The notes under the pieces: model-generated
The model's input: only the letters and a program-made list of their open reading frames with translations
What the model was told of the DNA's origin: nothing
Database searches by the model: none
Translations under genes and position numbers: made by a program
Assembly: GCA_019009955.1 (NCBI GenBank)
Contig: CM032230.1
Location: 10,717,501 to 10,781,500, forward strand
Source: Riptortus pedestris
Taxonomy: Eukaryota > Arthropoda > Insecta > Hemiptera > Alydidae
Length of the DNA stretch: 64,000 nucleotides
Direction: 5' to 3'
In this document: positions 10,669-22,734 of the stretch, piece by piece
Layout: every line of letters starts with the position of its first letter
Position numbering within the stretch: the first letter of the stretch is position 1

Positions 10669-11165
10669 AACATTAACAACTGCTTCTGGACCTTAAAATG
10701 TTTCGCAGCCCGTAGGTAGGTCACTCACTGCCTGGAATGTTGTTGGGAGTCATAGTTGGATATAGTTTGGTGTACTTGACCCGTAGGCTGAGTGTTCGGT
10801 AATAGGAATTGTTATGTAAACACATTACAGTTCTTTGCCCAAAACAAACAATTAGGCCTCGCTCCGCACAACCGCACTGACCATGCGTCGGATCTTTCAA
10901 AGGAAATTTACTAACTATGCAAATTTCTCCAGCCCATTAGCGTAACATACTCGTATATGATGTCATCAGCGTATTATATTCCCTACTTACAAATTAGTAA
11001 GGACCATAAGCATACACATTTTGAAACCTATCCTGGGCATGAAACGTTCAGTTATACGATAGCCAGATTGTGAAGAAACATCGATTGTGTTGGAGAAGAA
11101 GACCTTGAGTGATCCATGAAAAATTAAATAACTGGTATTGTTATGCTAAAATAAATTATGAACAC
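10669..11165. other. No gene recognised
   Basis: There is no long open frame and no similarity to the other repeats here. GC content is somewhat higher at 10700-10900. Diverged 5' HINE-W remnants start near 11170. Confidence 0.3.
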
Positions 11166-11540
11166 ATATATTAAAACGGACCTGATTTCTTATCGTCATA
11201 TTATCGTATAAGTTGCCTCATTAAGAGAGTTACAGAGAAAAATTGCGTTATAAGTATACCCTCAATCAAGGATCAAAGAACTCTGCTGAAAGTATATGAT
11301 GCGGGCACCATGAATTTCATGTACTCCTAATAAATTAAATAAGAAAAAATATATAACATTTATTATTATTATATAACATTTATTATTATATATAACGTTT
11401 ATTCTTGAAAGGGAATATTTAAATTAAATATCGTTTGTTTACGTCCGTAAGTGGGTAGGTTTAACCAACACACTAACCCACATAGCTTACCTGAACCTCC
11501 TATTTCATTTAATTTGAATATCCAACTTTTAGAATAGAGG

Positions 11541-12583
11541 TTGAATTTAGGACGCAATATTTTAAAAATTTGTTCAAATGTCCATCAATCCTACTCAAGA
11601 GATGACCGAAATGAGGTCCATTCAAAACATTATGTATTCACACACACCCTTTTCTCTTCTGCTGTAGCGGACGCAATTTTGTTTAATCACTATGAAACTC
11701 GATATTTAAACCTTTTATGTAAAACTAAGGATCAAGTTCGTTAATAACTGAAATCGATCAAGACGGAGCGGGGGTGGCGCGTCTATTATAAGCTGTTATA
11801 TCAAGAACCACTTTATTTGAAGCTTAAATACCAAATATTGTTTTCATACGTGTATGATGACTTATATGAACTTAACTGTGTGAGATACTTGCAGACAGGT
11901 ATTATGATGACATCATCAACTAAGATTTTACGTTCTAACTCGAAAATGTTTATTTGAATTATACCAAAATTAATGTTTAACTGTTTCATTCTGCACTAAA
12001 AGTAATACTCGTAAATTGGCCAACCATTCGAGAATTCAAAATATCATAATATTTTATTATTATCATTTATTAACGTCCACTTTTTGCAACTTAGGCTAAT
12101 TGGGACGGGTTATCTACAGGTTACCACCCTTTTCTACCCAGGGTGGGCTTTAATAGAGTTAGGATGTCATTAATTGAATTTCGTCACTAAATAATTTCCT
12201 TTGCACAGGCGAGAATCGAACTCGACACTCTAGGTTTACCATGTGAGATAAAGGTCAACGCTTTAACTCGCATGGCTAACTTGAGCCCCCATAATATTAT
12301 AAGCTGTGCCGAAAAATGTTATAGGACCAATCTTTTTGAAGAATTAATGGTATACAATTGTTGTTTTATACATTATCTCGTAATTCAATTATTAAGCGAG
12401 CTACTGACATTTTCTTGTTTTCCAGTCTTGACTAAACCGTTTCTGTCTTGTTGAATAAACCTCCACTTTTATAACATGGATTTTTACTTAGATATAGAAA
12501 ATATATGGTTAGAAGAGAACAATAGTGCGTCATACATCGAGGCAAGAAATCTTCTTAGTTTACGCAGCTCCTGCGTAACAGAC
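11541..12583 (+). mobile_element. HINE-W two-module copy, diverged
   Basis: The 5' block (TGTCCATCAATCCTACTC), module A and module B follow in order, ending with TTTACGCAGCTCCTGCGTAAC. A SINE interrupts module B at 12062-12290. The copy is old, since the hairpins carry substitutions. Confidence 0.75.
12062..12290 (-). mobile_element. tRNA-derived SINE, near full length
   Basis: The sense strand begins GGGGGCTCAAGTTAGCCATG, contains GAGTTCGATTCTCGCC (B box), and ends TTAATAAATGATAAT. An ATAATATT duplication lies on both sides (about 12050 and 12291). With the copy at 6843 it gives the best view of the family. Confidence 0.88.
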
Positions 12584-12589
12584 GAGTTG

Positions 12590-13255
12590 GTAATATGAAA
12601 AATATATATTTACATAATTTCAGATGTGTTTACTACTGTATATATTGTTTGACTTAAGATTTCTAGAGGGTGTTTTATACATATACGTGACCGTCAAAGA
12701 AATGAACAGGGTGTGTCCTAGTTTTTGAGTCCATTAGGATTAACAGCGTTCTATTTGAGGGAGGGAATAATCGCTGAGGTTGGTAAATGATGTTGGGGCC
12801 TATATGTAAACCGTGGACCGCTATTATTATGACTACGCTTTGATCGTAAGGCGGGAGACCGCAGAAATGTAGGTTTGGCGGAAGCGAAAGCAGTTCGGAC
12901 AATGACCCCATTACATTCGCTCCCTGTCAACTCTTGTTAACACTTTTACTTGCAGACAACAGCTGATCCATGAAGGCCTTCTCTAGCCATGATGATTGAT
13001 ATTGCATCAAATGCTTCCAAGAGAAGTGTCCGCTCGACCAAACTATATCTTTATCTCACTTATTTATTTATTGATCTTTAGCTAGGATTATGCAAGCTAG
13101 ACCAAAGTAACGGATTATCGCCCAGATCTCCGAAACGTCTCCTGTAGTAAATCATACTTTTGGATCTTCTCTGTCCATTGCCGATTTGTCGACTTCGAGA
13201 TTGGAGGAACATTAAAGTTGCTGTAGCAGGATTAACTTATGACGCGAATTTCGAA
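12590..13255. other. No gene recognised; moderately GC-rich
   Basis: A small minus-strand open frame at 12675-12911 has no recognisable motif. No repeat shared with the rest of the window is seen. Confidence 0.3.
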
Positions 13256-13257
13256 AA

Positions 13258-14010
13258 CGCCTGTCACGCATGAGCTGCGTAACTAAGATTTCTCACGGCT
13301 GGTATGACGCACTACTAATCTTATCTCACCATGTATCCTCTATTTTGTAGTAAAAATCCAATGAGCAGAACTAGCTCACAGAAGACTGAAACAATAAAAT
13401 ACGAATAACTCTCTTAATCAAACAGATAAAGGATTACATCTAAAATTATATATCCCTGTTTTAAAAACGAATATCTCACAACCCCAACATACATTTTATC
13501 TAACAAAAATACTAACTGGACTCGGAAAATACCAACTCTTACTTATATAGATTCAAACCTACTGACTCAAGTACTTGTAAATACGACAGTTACACTGAAC
13601 AGACATTCACCCCACCTGATTTATGAATGTAGACTGACTCAAGACATACCAAGACAGTTAAAGACTCATATTCCCGCTTGGCCTATCACTCCTGATATTT
13701 TAATTTCAAAACATCTAAATTTATTAAAAGCAATAGCCTATGATATTCTCAAGCTGAAATAGGAAAAGAAAAAATAATATTAATAATATGTAATTTTCTT
13801 TATTGGTTAATTAATTTTATTACTAATTGTTCTCATTTAGTTATTTTTGTAATATTTAGTTTTCATGTGCTTATTTACATTTTTAACATGCATATATATT
13901 ATTATATAAAAAATGTTAAATGTTTTGACAAAATGCACATATAATGCAAATATGCATGTGATGTGCAGAAAATAAAAATCCTCCACATAGGGTTTCAATG
14001 TAGAAGAAAT

Positions 14011-14055
<45 letters not shown>

Positions 14056-14400
14056 TAATATTGAGTTACGAATAACTACCATACATATCAATCGTAGGCA
14101 TCAATATTTGAACAAAATTGGTTCTTTAACATTTTTCCTTAGGAATCATAATAAATCAAATATTTTTAAATTTTCAACCACCCCCCCCCCTATCTTGGTT
14201 CGATTTCAGCCAATTAGAACATTAGAGTTGAATAGAACGATAAAATATTGAGTAGGTATGGTAAACATCAAATAATCATTTTCGAAGAGACCAGAAAACA
14301 TTAATTGATGATATCATCACACTACACTTTTACATGTGTATCACACAATAAAACTTTATTGAAGACAATATTTGGCATTTAAGCTTTGAATGATGTGGTT
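13258..14400 (-). mobile_element. HINE-W outer copy split by a LINE
   Basis: The 3' end (GTCACGCATGAGCTGCGTAA) and part of module B lie at 13258-13418. Module B resumes at 14051 (ACTCTTAATATTGAGTTACG) and continues to about 14400. The LINE in between carries a target duplication, so the two halves are one element. Confidence 0.75.
13419..14050 (+). mobile_element. Jockey-like LINE, 5'-truncated, with poly(A) tail
   Basis: Across frameshifts the + strand gives LTGLGKY, NSYLYRFKPTDSSTCKY and then HLIYECRLTQDIPRQLKTH, ending in a stop at about 13758. This is the C-terminal zinc-knuckle-like region (C...C...H....C) seen at the end of many insect non-LTR ORF2 proteins. A 3' UTR of about 250 bp leads to about 36 A residues at 14015-14050. 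The target duplication ACTC(TC)TTAAT is at 13408-13418 and 14051-14059. 5' truncation with poly(A) and a short duplication is typical of target-primed reverse transcription. The clade is a judgement from motif style. Confidence 0.78.
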
Positions 14401-14892
14401 CATGAAAAGGAGATTGATAACTATCTCCTAACTTAGGGTACACTCGCCACGAATGGTACAGTCTTAATGAGTGGTCTGGGGCTGTAGGAATGTCTAAGAC
14501 CTCAGCTACAAAGAAAATTACAAAGTTATTCACTTTTACAGCTCTATTAACTTGATATATATGTGCTTCCAAAATGCAGGAAGTAGCGCTGCATCAGACT
14601 TGGAATATTGCTGAATGTATGCAACGGAGGAAAGAGAAGTATCAACCTATCTAAAGCTAAATGACACGACAACAATGGTCCCGTTAAACAAAAAGAGCAA
14701 GTCTCATTCACTGATAACGGGAAATGAGATTGCACTAAATACACCTGTTGATAATTCCTCTATAGGGTCTTAGCGAATTTTTATTGAAGCAGTTCTCATA
14801 ATAAGGATATTCCAAACTTATGTGTATCACAGTAAATGCGTGAACAAAAATATTAATGGCCTGAATGACTAATTGTGATATATAAATAAAAA
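14401..14892. other. No gene recognised
   Basis: Two overlapping minus-strand frames (14330-14744) have no known motif and partly overlap HINE-W remnants. The remainder looks like unique sequence. Confidence 0.3.
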
Positions 14893-15375
14893 AGTCTGCG
14901 ATCTTCGAAATATTTCGTCAAATGTCCATCGATCATACCCAGAAGAACTGTATATGTATATATGAATCTATGTGTACTCCCACTCCTACTTATGTCATAA
15001 CAGCAAAATGCTGTTATATCATGGACCTTTTTATTCTAAGCTTAAATACCAAATATTGTTGTGCCATGACCTTATCAATTAAAATTTTACCATCTTGCTT
15101 CGAAAATGTTTATTCTAAACCAGACTAAATATTTATTTTCAGTCAATACTAAAGATGTTTTTGGTAGAAATCGGACCAGTATTAGGGGGAAAAACTTCAG
15201 CGAGAACCTTGTTATAATGTTGTTGCTCTATGCATTTCTTCGTAACTGAAATATTGAGCGAGTAATTCGCACTTTCTGGTTTGCAGTCAGAATAGGTGAA
15301 ATGATCACTAGTGTATCATACCAACACATTGTAAATCTGCTTCGTTTACGCAGCCCATATGTGACGGACTTTATA
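14893..15375 (+). mobile_element. HINE-W, internally deleted
   Basis: The 5' block (TGTCCATCGATCATACCCAG) is followed directly by the end of module A and a module B piece. It closes with TTTACGCAGCCCATATGTGACGG. About half of the body is missing. Confidence 0.75.
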
Positions 15376-15384
15376 TTATCTTGA

Positions 15385-15800
15385 CTATGAAGCTAGTTAT
15401 TCGTTTTGTTCTTTCCTCGTTTACAATAAGCCATTATATCATTGAAAAGTCTTACCCCAAGCTTAAATGCCAAATATTTTCTTCAACGAACCTTTATAAC
15501 GTGAGATACCAGTAAAGACTGGCTGTGCATGGCGTTTCCATTCGAAAAGTTTATTTGATTAATACCAATCTATATGTTACCTTTTCATTCATCACTAAAG
15601 ATCACATTTATTAATAGCTGAAATTGGACCAAGAATAAGGGGTTTTAGAGCAGAGGAGGGACATTCGAAAAATCTCCGATATTGTTTATCGGATCAAAAA
15701 ATGTTACAGAATTAATCTTGTTCCAAATTTAACTCTCTAGAATTGTTGTTTTATATATTGCTTCCGAATCTCGAATAAAAAGCAAGTCGAAAACCGTCCA
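15385..15800 (+). mobile_element. HINE-W module A/B fragment
   Basis: AGCTTAAATGCCAAATAT, GTTTATTTGAT, AGCTGAAATTGGACCAAG and GTTACAGAATTAATCTTGTT mark the A-B junction and module B. Both ends are missing. Confidence 0.7.
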
Positions 15801-16204
15801 ATAATGGGCACAAGCTTAGGTTATTTCTTTTAATTGAAATCTCCTTAAAGAAGGCAAAGAAACTTCTTCTATTTTGGCATGAGGCAAAAACACAAAACGA
15901 ATGCGACTCTTGTAGACAAATGGGCAGACATCTCCAGGTTGGAAATAAGAAGATTGCTGTAGCCCGTCCATGGATTTAGACGGGGCAATTAGCCGCTGGA
16001 GTGATGAAGCACATTGAGGCCTGGGATAATGGGTTGGCAGCCCTGGACCGAGCAGGTTGTGCAACCTCACAACACTAACACTATTCGGACCTTGTCTTAG
16101 ATTCGCGGTCAAGCGAGCCTTTGTCGTCACAGCCATATTTCATTGATTATCTTATCTAGATCAATGTCATTGTATTCAGAAGACGTTTATAAAAATAGTT
16201 CGGT
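15801..16204. other. Unique-looking, higher-GC stretch
   Basis: A minus-strand open frame of 106 codons (15816-16136) has no known domain, signal peptide or repeat pattern. It may be chance. No splice-bounded exon is obvious. Confidence 0.25.
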
Positions 16205-16575
16205 CTATGTAGCAGATTTCCCAGCTATTGAAGTTATACTCAAGGCGTGAATTTCAAAAATAAATTCTAAATCGGAAACGGAATAGGAGCTTTAGAGGAG
16301 GAATTGAAAAACTCAAAAGATCTCCGTTATTATAGTCGGATCCAAATATTGTACAGAGCTAATCATATTATAAATGTAATGTACTATAAATGCTGATATA
16401 TACATTTTTCTCTATTTCAAAAAATCTTAAACTACATTTTCTCGCAAATTAAATATTATGGGACCTATTTCTTATATCTTGTTTTCAGCCTTCAGTAAAC
16501 CCTCACCTCTGGTCAATGGAGTTTTACTAGGAAATTGAGAATACTTGGTGAAATGAAATCACCAGAGATCCTGCC
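16205..16575 (+). mobile_element. HINE-W, rearranged copy
   Basis: TAGCAGATTTCCCAGCTATTG at the start shows a 5' end with half of the palindrome deleted. Module B follows (ATCTCCGTTATTATAGTCGG, TTTTCAGCCTTCAGTAAACC) up to GGTGAAATGAAATCACC. Confidence 0.65.
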
Positions 16576-16587
16576 CAAGAGATGACG

Positions 16588-16846
16588 AAAAAGTCCGTCA
16601 CACTGGAGCTGCGTAAACTAAACAGATTTCCCTCATCTCAACACATTTTCTCTATTTGTATGTAAAAAAAGTCCGTTTTCGATCCGGCCAATGGTAACGG
16701 AGATATTTCGAATTTTCGAGTACATATGTAGCCGTCTATATATGTATATTAGGTAGGATCGATGGACATTTGACGAATGTTTTCGAAGAATCGGGTCATG
16801 AGTATAACCTCAATAGCTTATTTCCCTTAAGGGAAATCTGCTAAAA
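16588..16846 (-). mobile_element. HINE-W, minimal 259-bp deletion copy
   Basis: Both ends are intact (AAAAAGTCCGTCACACTGG at 16588 and GGGAAATCTGCTAAAA at 16831), but only about 180 bp of body remain. It is a clean example that the two ends alone define the element. Confidence 0.85.
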
Positions 16847-16849
16847 CAG

Positions 16850-17215
16850 ACGAGTAGAAGGGGGTGGCTTCTGATTGGGGGGGGGGGTGGTTACTGAAGG
16901 CAGAACACAAGAAAGTACGAATGACTCGCTTTATACTTCAGTTGCGAAAAAATGCATAGAAAAACAATTGTTGAACGTCAATAGTTTAAGAAGAATGGTT
17001 CTATAACATTTTACGTTCCGACTCATCATAACGGAGGTATTTAGATTTTTCGAAATTTCCCCCTCTAAACCCCCCTCTCCTACTGGCCGGATTTCAGCCA
17101 TTAACTTGGTCTTTATTTTTGCCTAAAACGTTTAAATATCGAATTTGTTGAAGATAATATAAACATAACGACAACTAGAGCTATGTATAATATTAAATAC
17201 TGTATTGATGGATAT
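16850..17215 (-). mobile_element. HINE-W body fragment
   Basis: GAGTAGAAGGGGGTGG, a G-run, TTACTGAAGGCAGAA, CATAACGGAGGTATTT and ACTGGCCGGATTTCAGCC are module B landmarks on the minus strand. The preceding minimal copy appears to have inserted at its edge. Confidence 0.65.
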
Positions 17216-17811
17216 GTGTTTTGACGTCGAAGGAAACCTTTCCTCTTATTGAAAATTTAAGTATTCTTATACTCATTTAATATACTTTAAAGGTCTAAAA
17301 AGAACATTATTCTTTATTAAATCCTCAATTTTCTTTATAGAGATTCACCTTTATCTAATATTAGCAATACAATCCGTTTACAGGCAGTTCGTGTAAAATC
17401 CTTTTACAGATTTTTAGTCGCAGAGTAAAATTGAATTGGCTCCAACTCATTTACGTTGCAAGTTAGTTTGCAATTGATCAAATATTTGAAATTTAAATCC
17501 TTTCAACTTGATGTGTTGAAGGAACTCTATCATGACACTGTAATGTATGCATAGGATTATCTGGGTTTTGAACTGCTGTTTGTATTTACCTTTCGGTTTA
17601 TGTTTGTACAACAAGATTTGAATCCAACAAGGCCACATGCATAATTGGTCATATTGAACCATTTTCATCGACACGTGTAAAGAAAAAATCAATATTTTTC
17701 GTTTTTATAGTAGATAGAGGGAGAATGCATGTTACTGATAAACAGGACTTTTTGAAACAGAGAACAGCACTTATAGGAACTGTAATTTAACGTAGATTGA
17801 AAACTATTGAA
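17216..17811. other. No gene recognised
   Basis: An 81-codon minus-strand frame (17447-17692) has no recognisable motif. The sequence is AT-rich and is not shared with other repeats here. Confidence 0.3.
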
Positions 17812-18554
17812 AAAGTTCATCACGCACGGGCTGCGTAAATTAAGCAGATTCCCCACGTGAAGTTTTAAAATAGGTAAATCTGCATACTTGTAAGACTTAA
17901 CACCACTATAAGGGAATAAATACATATGGTAATGAGAAATCTTTCTCAATTGTAAGTGAAAAGGTCTGCCAACCGCTCAGAACTGAACAGATAAATAGAA
18001 ATATTCTTCACCGGAAAGAAAAACAATTACTGAAATATATCTGAGTATAAAATATTAAATTTCTTGAAAACTATTTACTATATCCAGTTCTGTAATATAT
18101 CATGAATTAGAGTAACTTTTATCTCAATCACTCAAATTTTAGTAATCCAAAAACTTAAGACATGGGGGGGGTTGAAAAAAACATATTTGCATGTATCTCG
18201 AATAATAAAGGTCTCTTGAAAACATACAGGAAATCTGCTAATAACTGACAAATAGATTGGTAAACCTGGAACCATCATGCGAGTAGTAGTTTATTTCCGT
18301 CCAATAGTGAGTTCACGGGAGTGACCTTAAATCAATCAATTTTAGAAATAATATTTTGCATTTTTGACCCCCCCCTTTTCCTGGTCTGATTTCAACCATA
18401 AATGGGCTTCATATTTAGTTTTTCATAAAATTTTTAATTTATCGAGTTTGGTAACTATAAAAAAAGAATTGCAACGCCTAGAGCGTTCAGACAAATACAT
18501 ACATATATATTTTTTTTGAACGGACGTCATTTCGTCATCTCGATGGACATCTGC
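17812..18554 (-). mobile_element. HINE-W copy of the 4131 subfamily
   Basis: The 3' end GTTCATCACGCACGGGCTGCG is followed by the subfamily block (CACCGGAAAGAAAAAC, GAGAATAA-like region, a G-run at 18163-18171). Module A and the 5' block follow, ending CATCTGCTAAAA. About 80 bp of different sequence lies at 18235-18320. Confidence 0.75.
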
Positions 18555-18954
18555 TAAAATACAAAAAAAAAATCCGTAATATATTTGATTTACAGGGCAA
18601 AAGCCAAGAACTACAATTGTAGTTAACAGCTTTACCAAAATGTATAATAATGCATAATAATTTCATCTTTTCTCTAATCCCTTCGTACGTCAACAGCTGT
18701 TTTTCCTATAAAGAAATTGGCTAATACCAATACCAGAATACGAAAAGAGGATGTTAGAACTAGGAGTTGGATGGCAATAGTCAATATTGGTTTCCTATTA
18801 AGTAAATGTATGATCGAAACCCGTTATTTACTTTCAACATTTACATAACCTCAATCAATCAAGAATTGAATAATTAATAATTTACGAATGATTTCCGTTT
18901 TAATTACACATTCCTCCTGCAAAATTGTTGTTATACGTTACCCCAGATATAAGT

Positions 18955-20310
18955 TGGTAAACAGATTAACGGTAAACCCATTCATTGCATCAGACTTACA
19001 GATGATATTGCACTGGTGGTAAAGTCCGAAGTAGAAACAAATAGATATTGCAAGCCCTAAAGGACGCGCTAGATCAGTTTAACCTCAAAATAAATGCACA
19101 TTAAACAAAAATTTGTGTTTACAAAAGTAGTTATAGAGAACTGGAAACACTATACCTGAAAAAGTGAAGGAGTTTTGTTATCTAGGGCATCATCTCTGAA
19201 AACAATGAAAATAGAGCTGAAGGCGATGGAAGAATAGCACTTGCTAAGCAAGCCTTCCAAAGCAAAAGGAGTATTGTAATTAATAAGCATATAAGTATGG
19301 ATACCAGAAAAATGTTTGCTAAGTCTTATGTATGGATTGTTTTGCTTTAAGGGAGCAAAAGTTGGACTCCCTAAAAAAGGGAATAGAGTAGATAGGAAAC
19401 AATGGAAATTTGGGGTAGAACCACTAGAGCTAGTTGGACTCAAAAAAAATCCAATGTGAAAGTTCAAAATGAGGCAAGTGAGGGCATAAATCTTATCAAG
19501 ACCTTGGAAATAAAGGAGAGTAATTTTTTTTTTTTTTTTTCCCCCTACACCTGACTAAAGAAGAAAGACCAAAGAAAAATCATGCGTAGAAGAAGGGCAT
19601 GCGAAGAAAACTAAGCGAAAGAAAAACGTGCAAGCATGCAAAATAAAAACAAGTACCTCATGTACACACGCATATACACGGGATATACACATACATACCG
19701 GGCTGTGATGTAGGATAGGATAAGGATTTTGGGTGAGGATTGCCTTTTTCTGTAATATATTTATTATCATTTTAAGGCGGTTTTGTAGATAGGATTCCGG
19801 GTGCTGGTTGTCTGAGGAGACGTGCTGAAATGATCTGCGCAGGGTCACAGTCGATACTGATAGCTAGGGTAAAACGAAAGATAGTCGGAGAGTAGGCTAA
19901 TAGGAGAAAGGGTTAGTAGGAGAGATAGGTGTGTTATTGTTCAAATGTCAGTGTGTGTGTTGTGATTTAGAAAACTGTGTGTAGATGTGTCGCCTCTTCT
20001 GTGTCTATTGTTCCAGTAGGTCTACTAGTCTTGTTGTGAGGAGGGAGAGTCAAACTTCCTTTCTATATCATAAGGGACAATGACTTAATCAGAAATATAT
20101 TTTTAGGCAAGATTCTAGGGCATAGGGGAAGAGGGAGGCCTAAAAAATCCTATTTTGAAGAGATCAAAAATCCTATTTTGAAGACATCAAAAATCTTATG
20201 GGTTTTCGTGAGTATGAAAAGAGCAGCTTTTGAAAGAACACAATGGTGGCAAAAACCAGGAGTGGGTATGGGGTACAGGGTTTTAGATCATGATGATGAT
20301 GATAATGTAG
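18955..20310 (+). mobile_element. RTE-like LINE, degraded, interrupted
   Basis: The reverse-transcriptase end is recognisable across frameshifts: GKPIHCIRLTDDIALVV (the LTDD segment stands where the catalytic F/YADD box belongs), ALKDALDQFNLKIN, then EFCYLG near 19165. After the interruption at 19522-20043 comes GKILGHRGRGRPKKSYFEEI near 20110-20165, then MKRAAFERTQWW, then a TGATGATGATGATAA tail. The order RT palm, YLG, GRGRP, WW and GAT-repeat tail fits RTE-type non-LTR elements. A 23-bp stretch is tandemly duplicated at 20145-20190. Frameshifts, stops and the altered ADD box make it inactive. Confidence 0.72.
19522..20043 (-). mobile_element. Retroposed insertion with poly(A) tail, identity unknown
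   Basis: A T-run at 19524-19540 (poly(A) on the minus strand) marks the 3' end. GGAGAGT flanks both sides (19515-19521 and 20044-20050). The interruption splits the RTE-like LINE. The body has a 97-codon minus-strand open frame but no domain I recognise. It could be a 5'-truncated LINE or a retroposed transcript. Confidence 0.6.
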
Positions 20311-20869
20311 TATCTTGAGACTTTAGTTGTTATTGAACGAATTTTTGATTTCACTATTAGAGTGCCAACGACAACTAATTTATTGATTTAATTTGCAAAA
20401 CAAATTTATTGATTTAATTTGCAATTAGAAAAGGAAGACATGTTGCCCCCTAGCAAACCCTGTTAAAAGCTAAATTTAGTAATTTGAATATTGTCTTAAT
20501 TAAGATATGCTTGAATATCTCAGAGAAAGGATACGAACATGTTCCGTTAGGAGTATAAGTCAGGTAGAGTAGGGTTTTTATAAAACCATCTTCGGGCCGG
20601 GGTTGAAAGATGAATATAATTAAGCACAGCATTTCACGTTTTGTTTTATTTTCCTTTCGTTTTACCTGCCACGGATTAGGTCAAACAATTCACAGCTAAT
20701 GTCAGTAAAGCAACATTCTCGACGAAAGGCAGAGCTAAAGGCATTTCAGAGGAACTATTTCACAGTGTTGAAGTGCAGAGCTGGGCTCAGAGATATGAAA
20801 CACATCCGAATTGCACAATAGGCTACGAGGTAGTACAAATATGAATTTACAGTATCTAAAGGCTACACC

Positions 20870-21130
20870 TGGTAAATGAACAGGTAAATCTGGTTTTCCC
20901 GGGAACGAACAAGGAAATAAAAGGGTCACAAGGATATGAAGTGGCATCCCGTTGCCTTCTGCATCAGACCATTCAGCAATAAAGACAAAAAGAGAAACAT
21001 TCCATTCACACCAATAAAGGCGTGAGTGAGAAAATTCCACCGTAGACCAGTCTTTAGATAGCCATCCCTCTGTAGCCTGCATAAATAAGCTTGATTGGCT
21101 ATTAGCCAGTATGAGTATGCCGACAACCAC
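20870..21130. repeat. Dispersed repeat, copy 1 (unclassified)
   Basis: The blocks GGGAACGAACAAGGAA, AAGGGTCACAAGGATATGA, TCCCGTTGCCTTCTGCAT, GTAGCCTGCATAA and ATTAGCCAGTATGAGTATGC recur in the same order and spacing at 41255-41435, upstream of catalase. The 131-codon frame on the minus strand here is therefore probably not a gene. Class is unknown. Confidence 0.65.
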
Positions 21131-21367
21131 TTAAATCTACCCTCCAGTCTTGCCCCACTGTCCTGTAAGTGAAACAAGGAAGGGAAAGTTGAAATATTAC
21201 TAATTTTAAAATAATTATTAATTAAAGATTAAACTTAATTTAATTCATTAAGTTTTGAGGTTTTAGATTTCAACAGAAATATCCGTTTTGACCTTCTTCG
21301 AAGCCATTTTAATTAGTTTCGGCATGGCGTCTGCGCGTATTTACGGAGTTCTGTACAGATTACACAA

Positions 21368-21800
21368 ATAAGTCAGCCAGGGCTGCGTAAAATAAGCAGT
21401 CTTCTGACGGGTTGTTATGTCTCACTACTGATCTCATATCACCATACATTGTCTATTTTTAAATTAAAATCCGATGAGTAGAAGTTGTTGTTTATTGAAG
21501 GCTGAAAACAACGCGTTGTTTTATACACGTTTGCTCTGACTCGATTATTAACTGATTTATTTCTATTTTTTTGTCTCAGACTTTTGTAAACCCGTCACTT
21601 CCACTCGTCTACGATAATCTGGAGGTACGATAAGTACCCCAGTCACTAAACATCGCATATCCAATGACATTTTAATTCCTATTTTCATATTCTTCTTAAT
21701 ACGGGAGAAATAGAGAATAGATAATGAGATTAGATCATCAGCATAAGCATATTCCAGTTCGTGGGAAATCCGCTTATTTTACGTAACACGTACTTTTTTT
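21368..21800. mobile_element. Two HINE-W 3' ends in opposite orientation
   Basis: A minus-strand 3' end (CAGCCAGGGCTGCGTAA, then GATGAGTAGAAG) occupies 21368-21525. A plus-strand 3' part ends with GTGGGAAATCCGCTTATTTT at 21757-21797. Together they are back-to-back remnants of module B tails. Confidence 0.65.
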
Positions 21801-22734
21801 TTTTAATAGGGGACACTTATAAGATATGTCGGCGTGCAAATGATAAGGACACCAATGAGTCATGTATCCAATAGTTCAATGTTTAATTTCGAAATATGTA
21901 CGCAAAAAAAATATATACGTGTGAATATGTATGCATATATACATTTGTGTCATCGTCAATCTAAAATTTTGTCTTTGTTGGGAAAAAGGTAATGATATTA
22001 TCGTTAAACGATGACACAGAAGTATTTTGCTCTATAAAACTCATGAAATTGAGCATGAAACTCACGCACGCACGCACGCACGCACAACACACACACACAC
22101 ACACACAAACACACTTACCTATGACCAGTCACCATCAAGGAAATACTTGGCTAGACAAATAGACTCAGTGTTGTAATCTATCCTTGGAGAAGGATTCCAC
22201 TACAAACAAAGTCGAAGGTTCGTGTTCATAATTATTGTTAATTGTTGGTGAATTAAAATAAGTTTTGCGTCTAGTTTGGAACAATTAAACCACCTGTTCC
22301 TAGAGGCGGATTATTTCTCACACCCAGGCTAGTTCCCACAGTTAAATATACTCCAGCTCTTTATCCTCTAAACACTCCTTATTTCAAGTACCGCAATATC
22401 TCATTAGTTACTTTGCTAAGCATGTTTTCAATAGAAAAAAAATAACACCAAGGTTACTGACATTGAAAACTAATTAACATTGGAATATGGGAGGTAAATT
22501 AAGTATCATTAAGTCCACAGGACAATTAAATTTAATTTATAATCACACTTGGAAAGGACTCTTTGAGCAATAGTTGGGAGTATTTGTGAACACAGAGGGA
22601 CAATGTCACCCAGGCGACTTCTTAAGAAACTGAAAAACACTGTCAGCTATCCATTCTGTAATCGACATTATTTGATGAAATATGAAGGGTATACTGAAGT
22701 CTGGAACAAAGGTAGTTCGAATAACAAGTTTTAA
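21801..22734. other. No gene; contains (ACGC)n(AC)n microsatellite
   Basis: A compound ACGC/AC repeat lies at about 22062-22112. The rest is AT-rich, with no open frame or repeat I can identify. Confidence 0.4.

Noticed and set aside
12241..12290. A functional tRNA gene in the SINE head
   Set aside because: A- and B-box-like segments are present, but the head has no proper acceptor-stem pairing and continues into the SINE body. It recurs with target duplications, so it is a SINE.
13837..14091. 84-codon minus-strand frame with a poly-Phe run
   Set aside because: The Phe run is the translated poly(A) tail of the LINE at 13419-14050.
15816..16136. 106-codon minus-strand frame as a gene
   Set aside because: No motif, no splice context and no signal peptide. 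The region is short, lies between repeat fragments, and the frame could arise by chance in its higher GC.
20735..21130. 131-codon minus-strand frame as a gene
   Set aside because: It overlaps the dispersed repeat shared with 41255-41435, where the frame is not kept.
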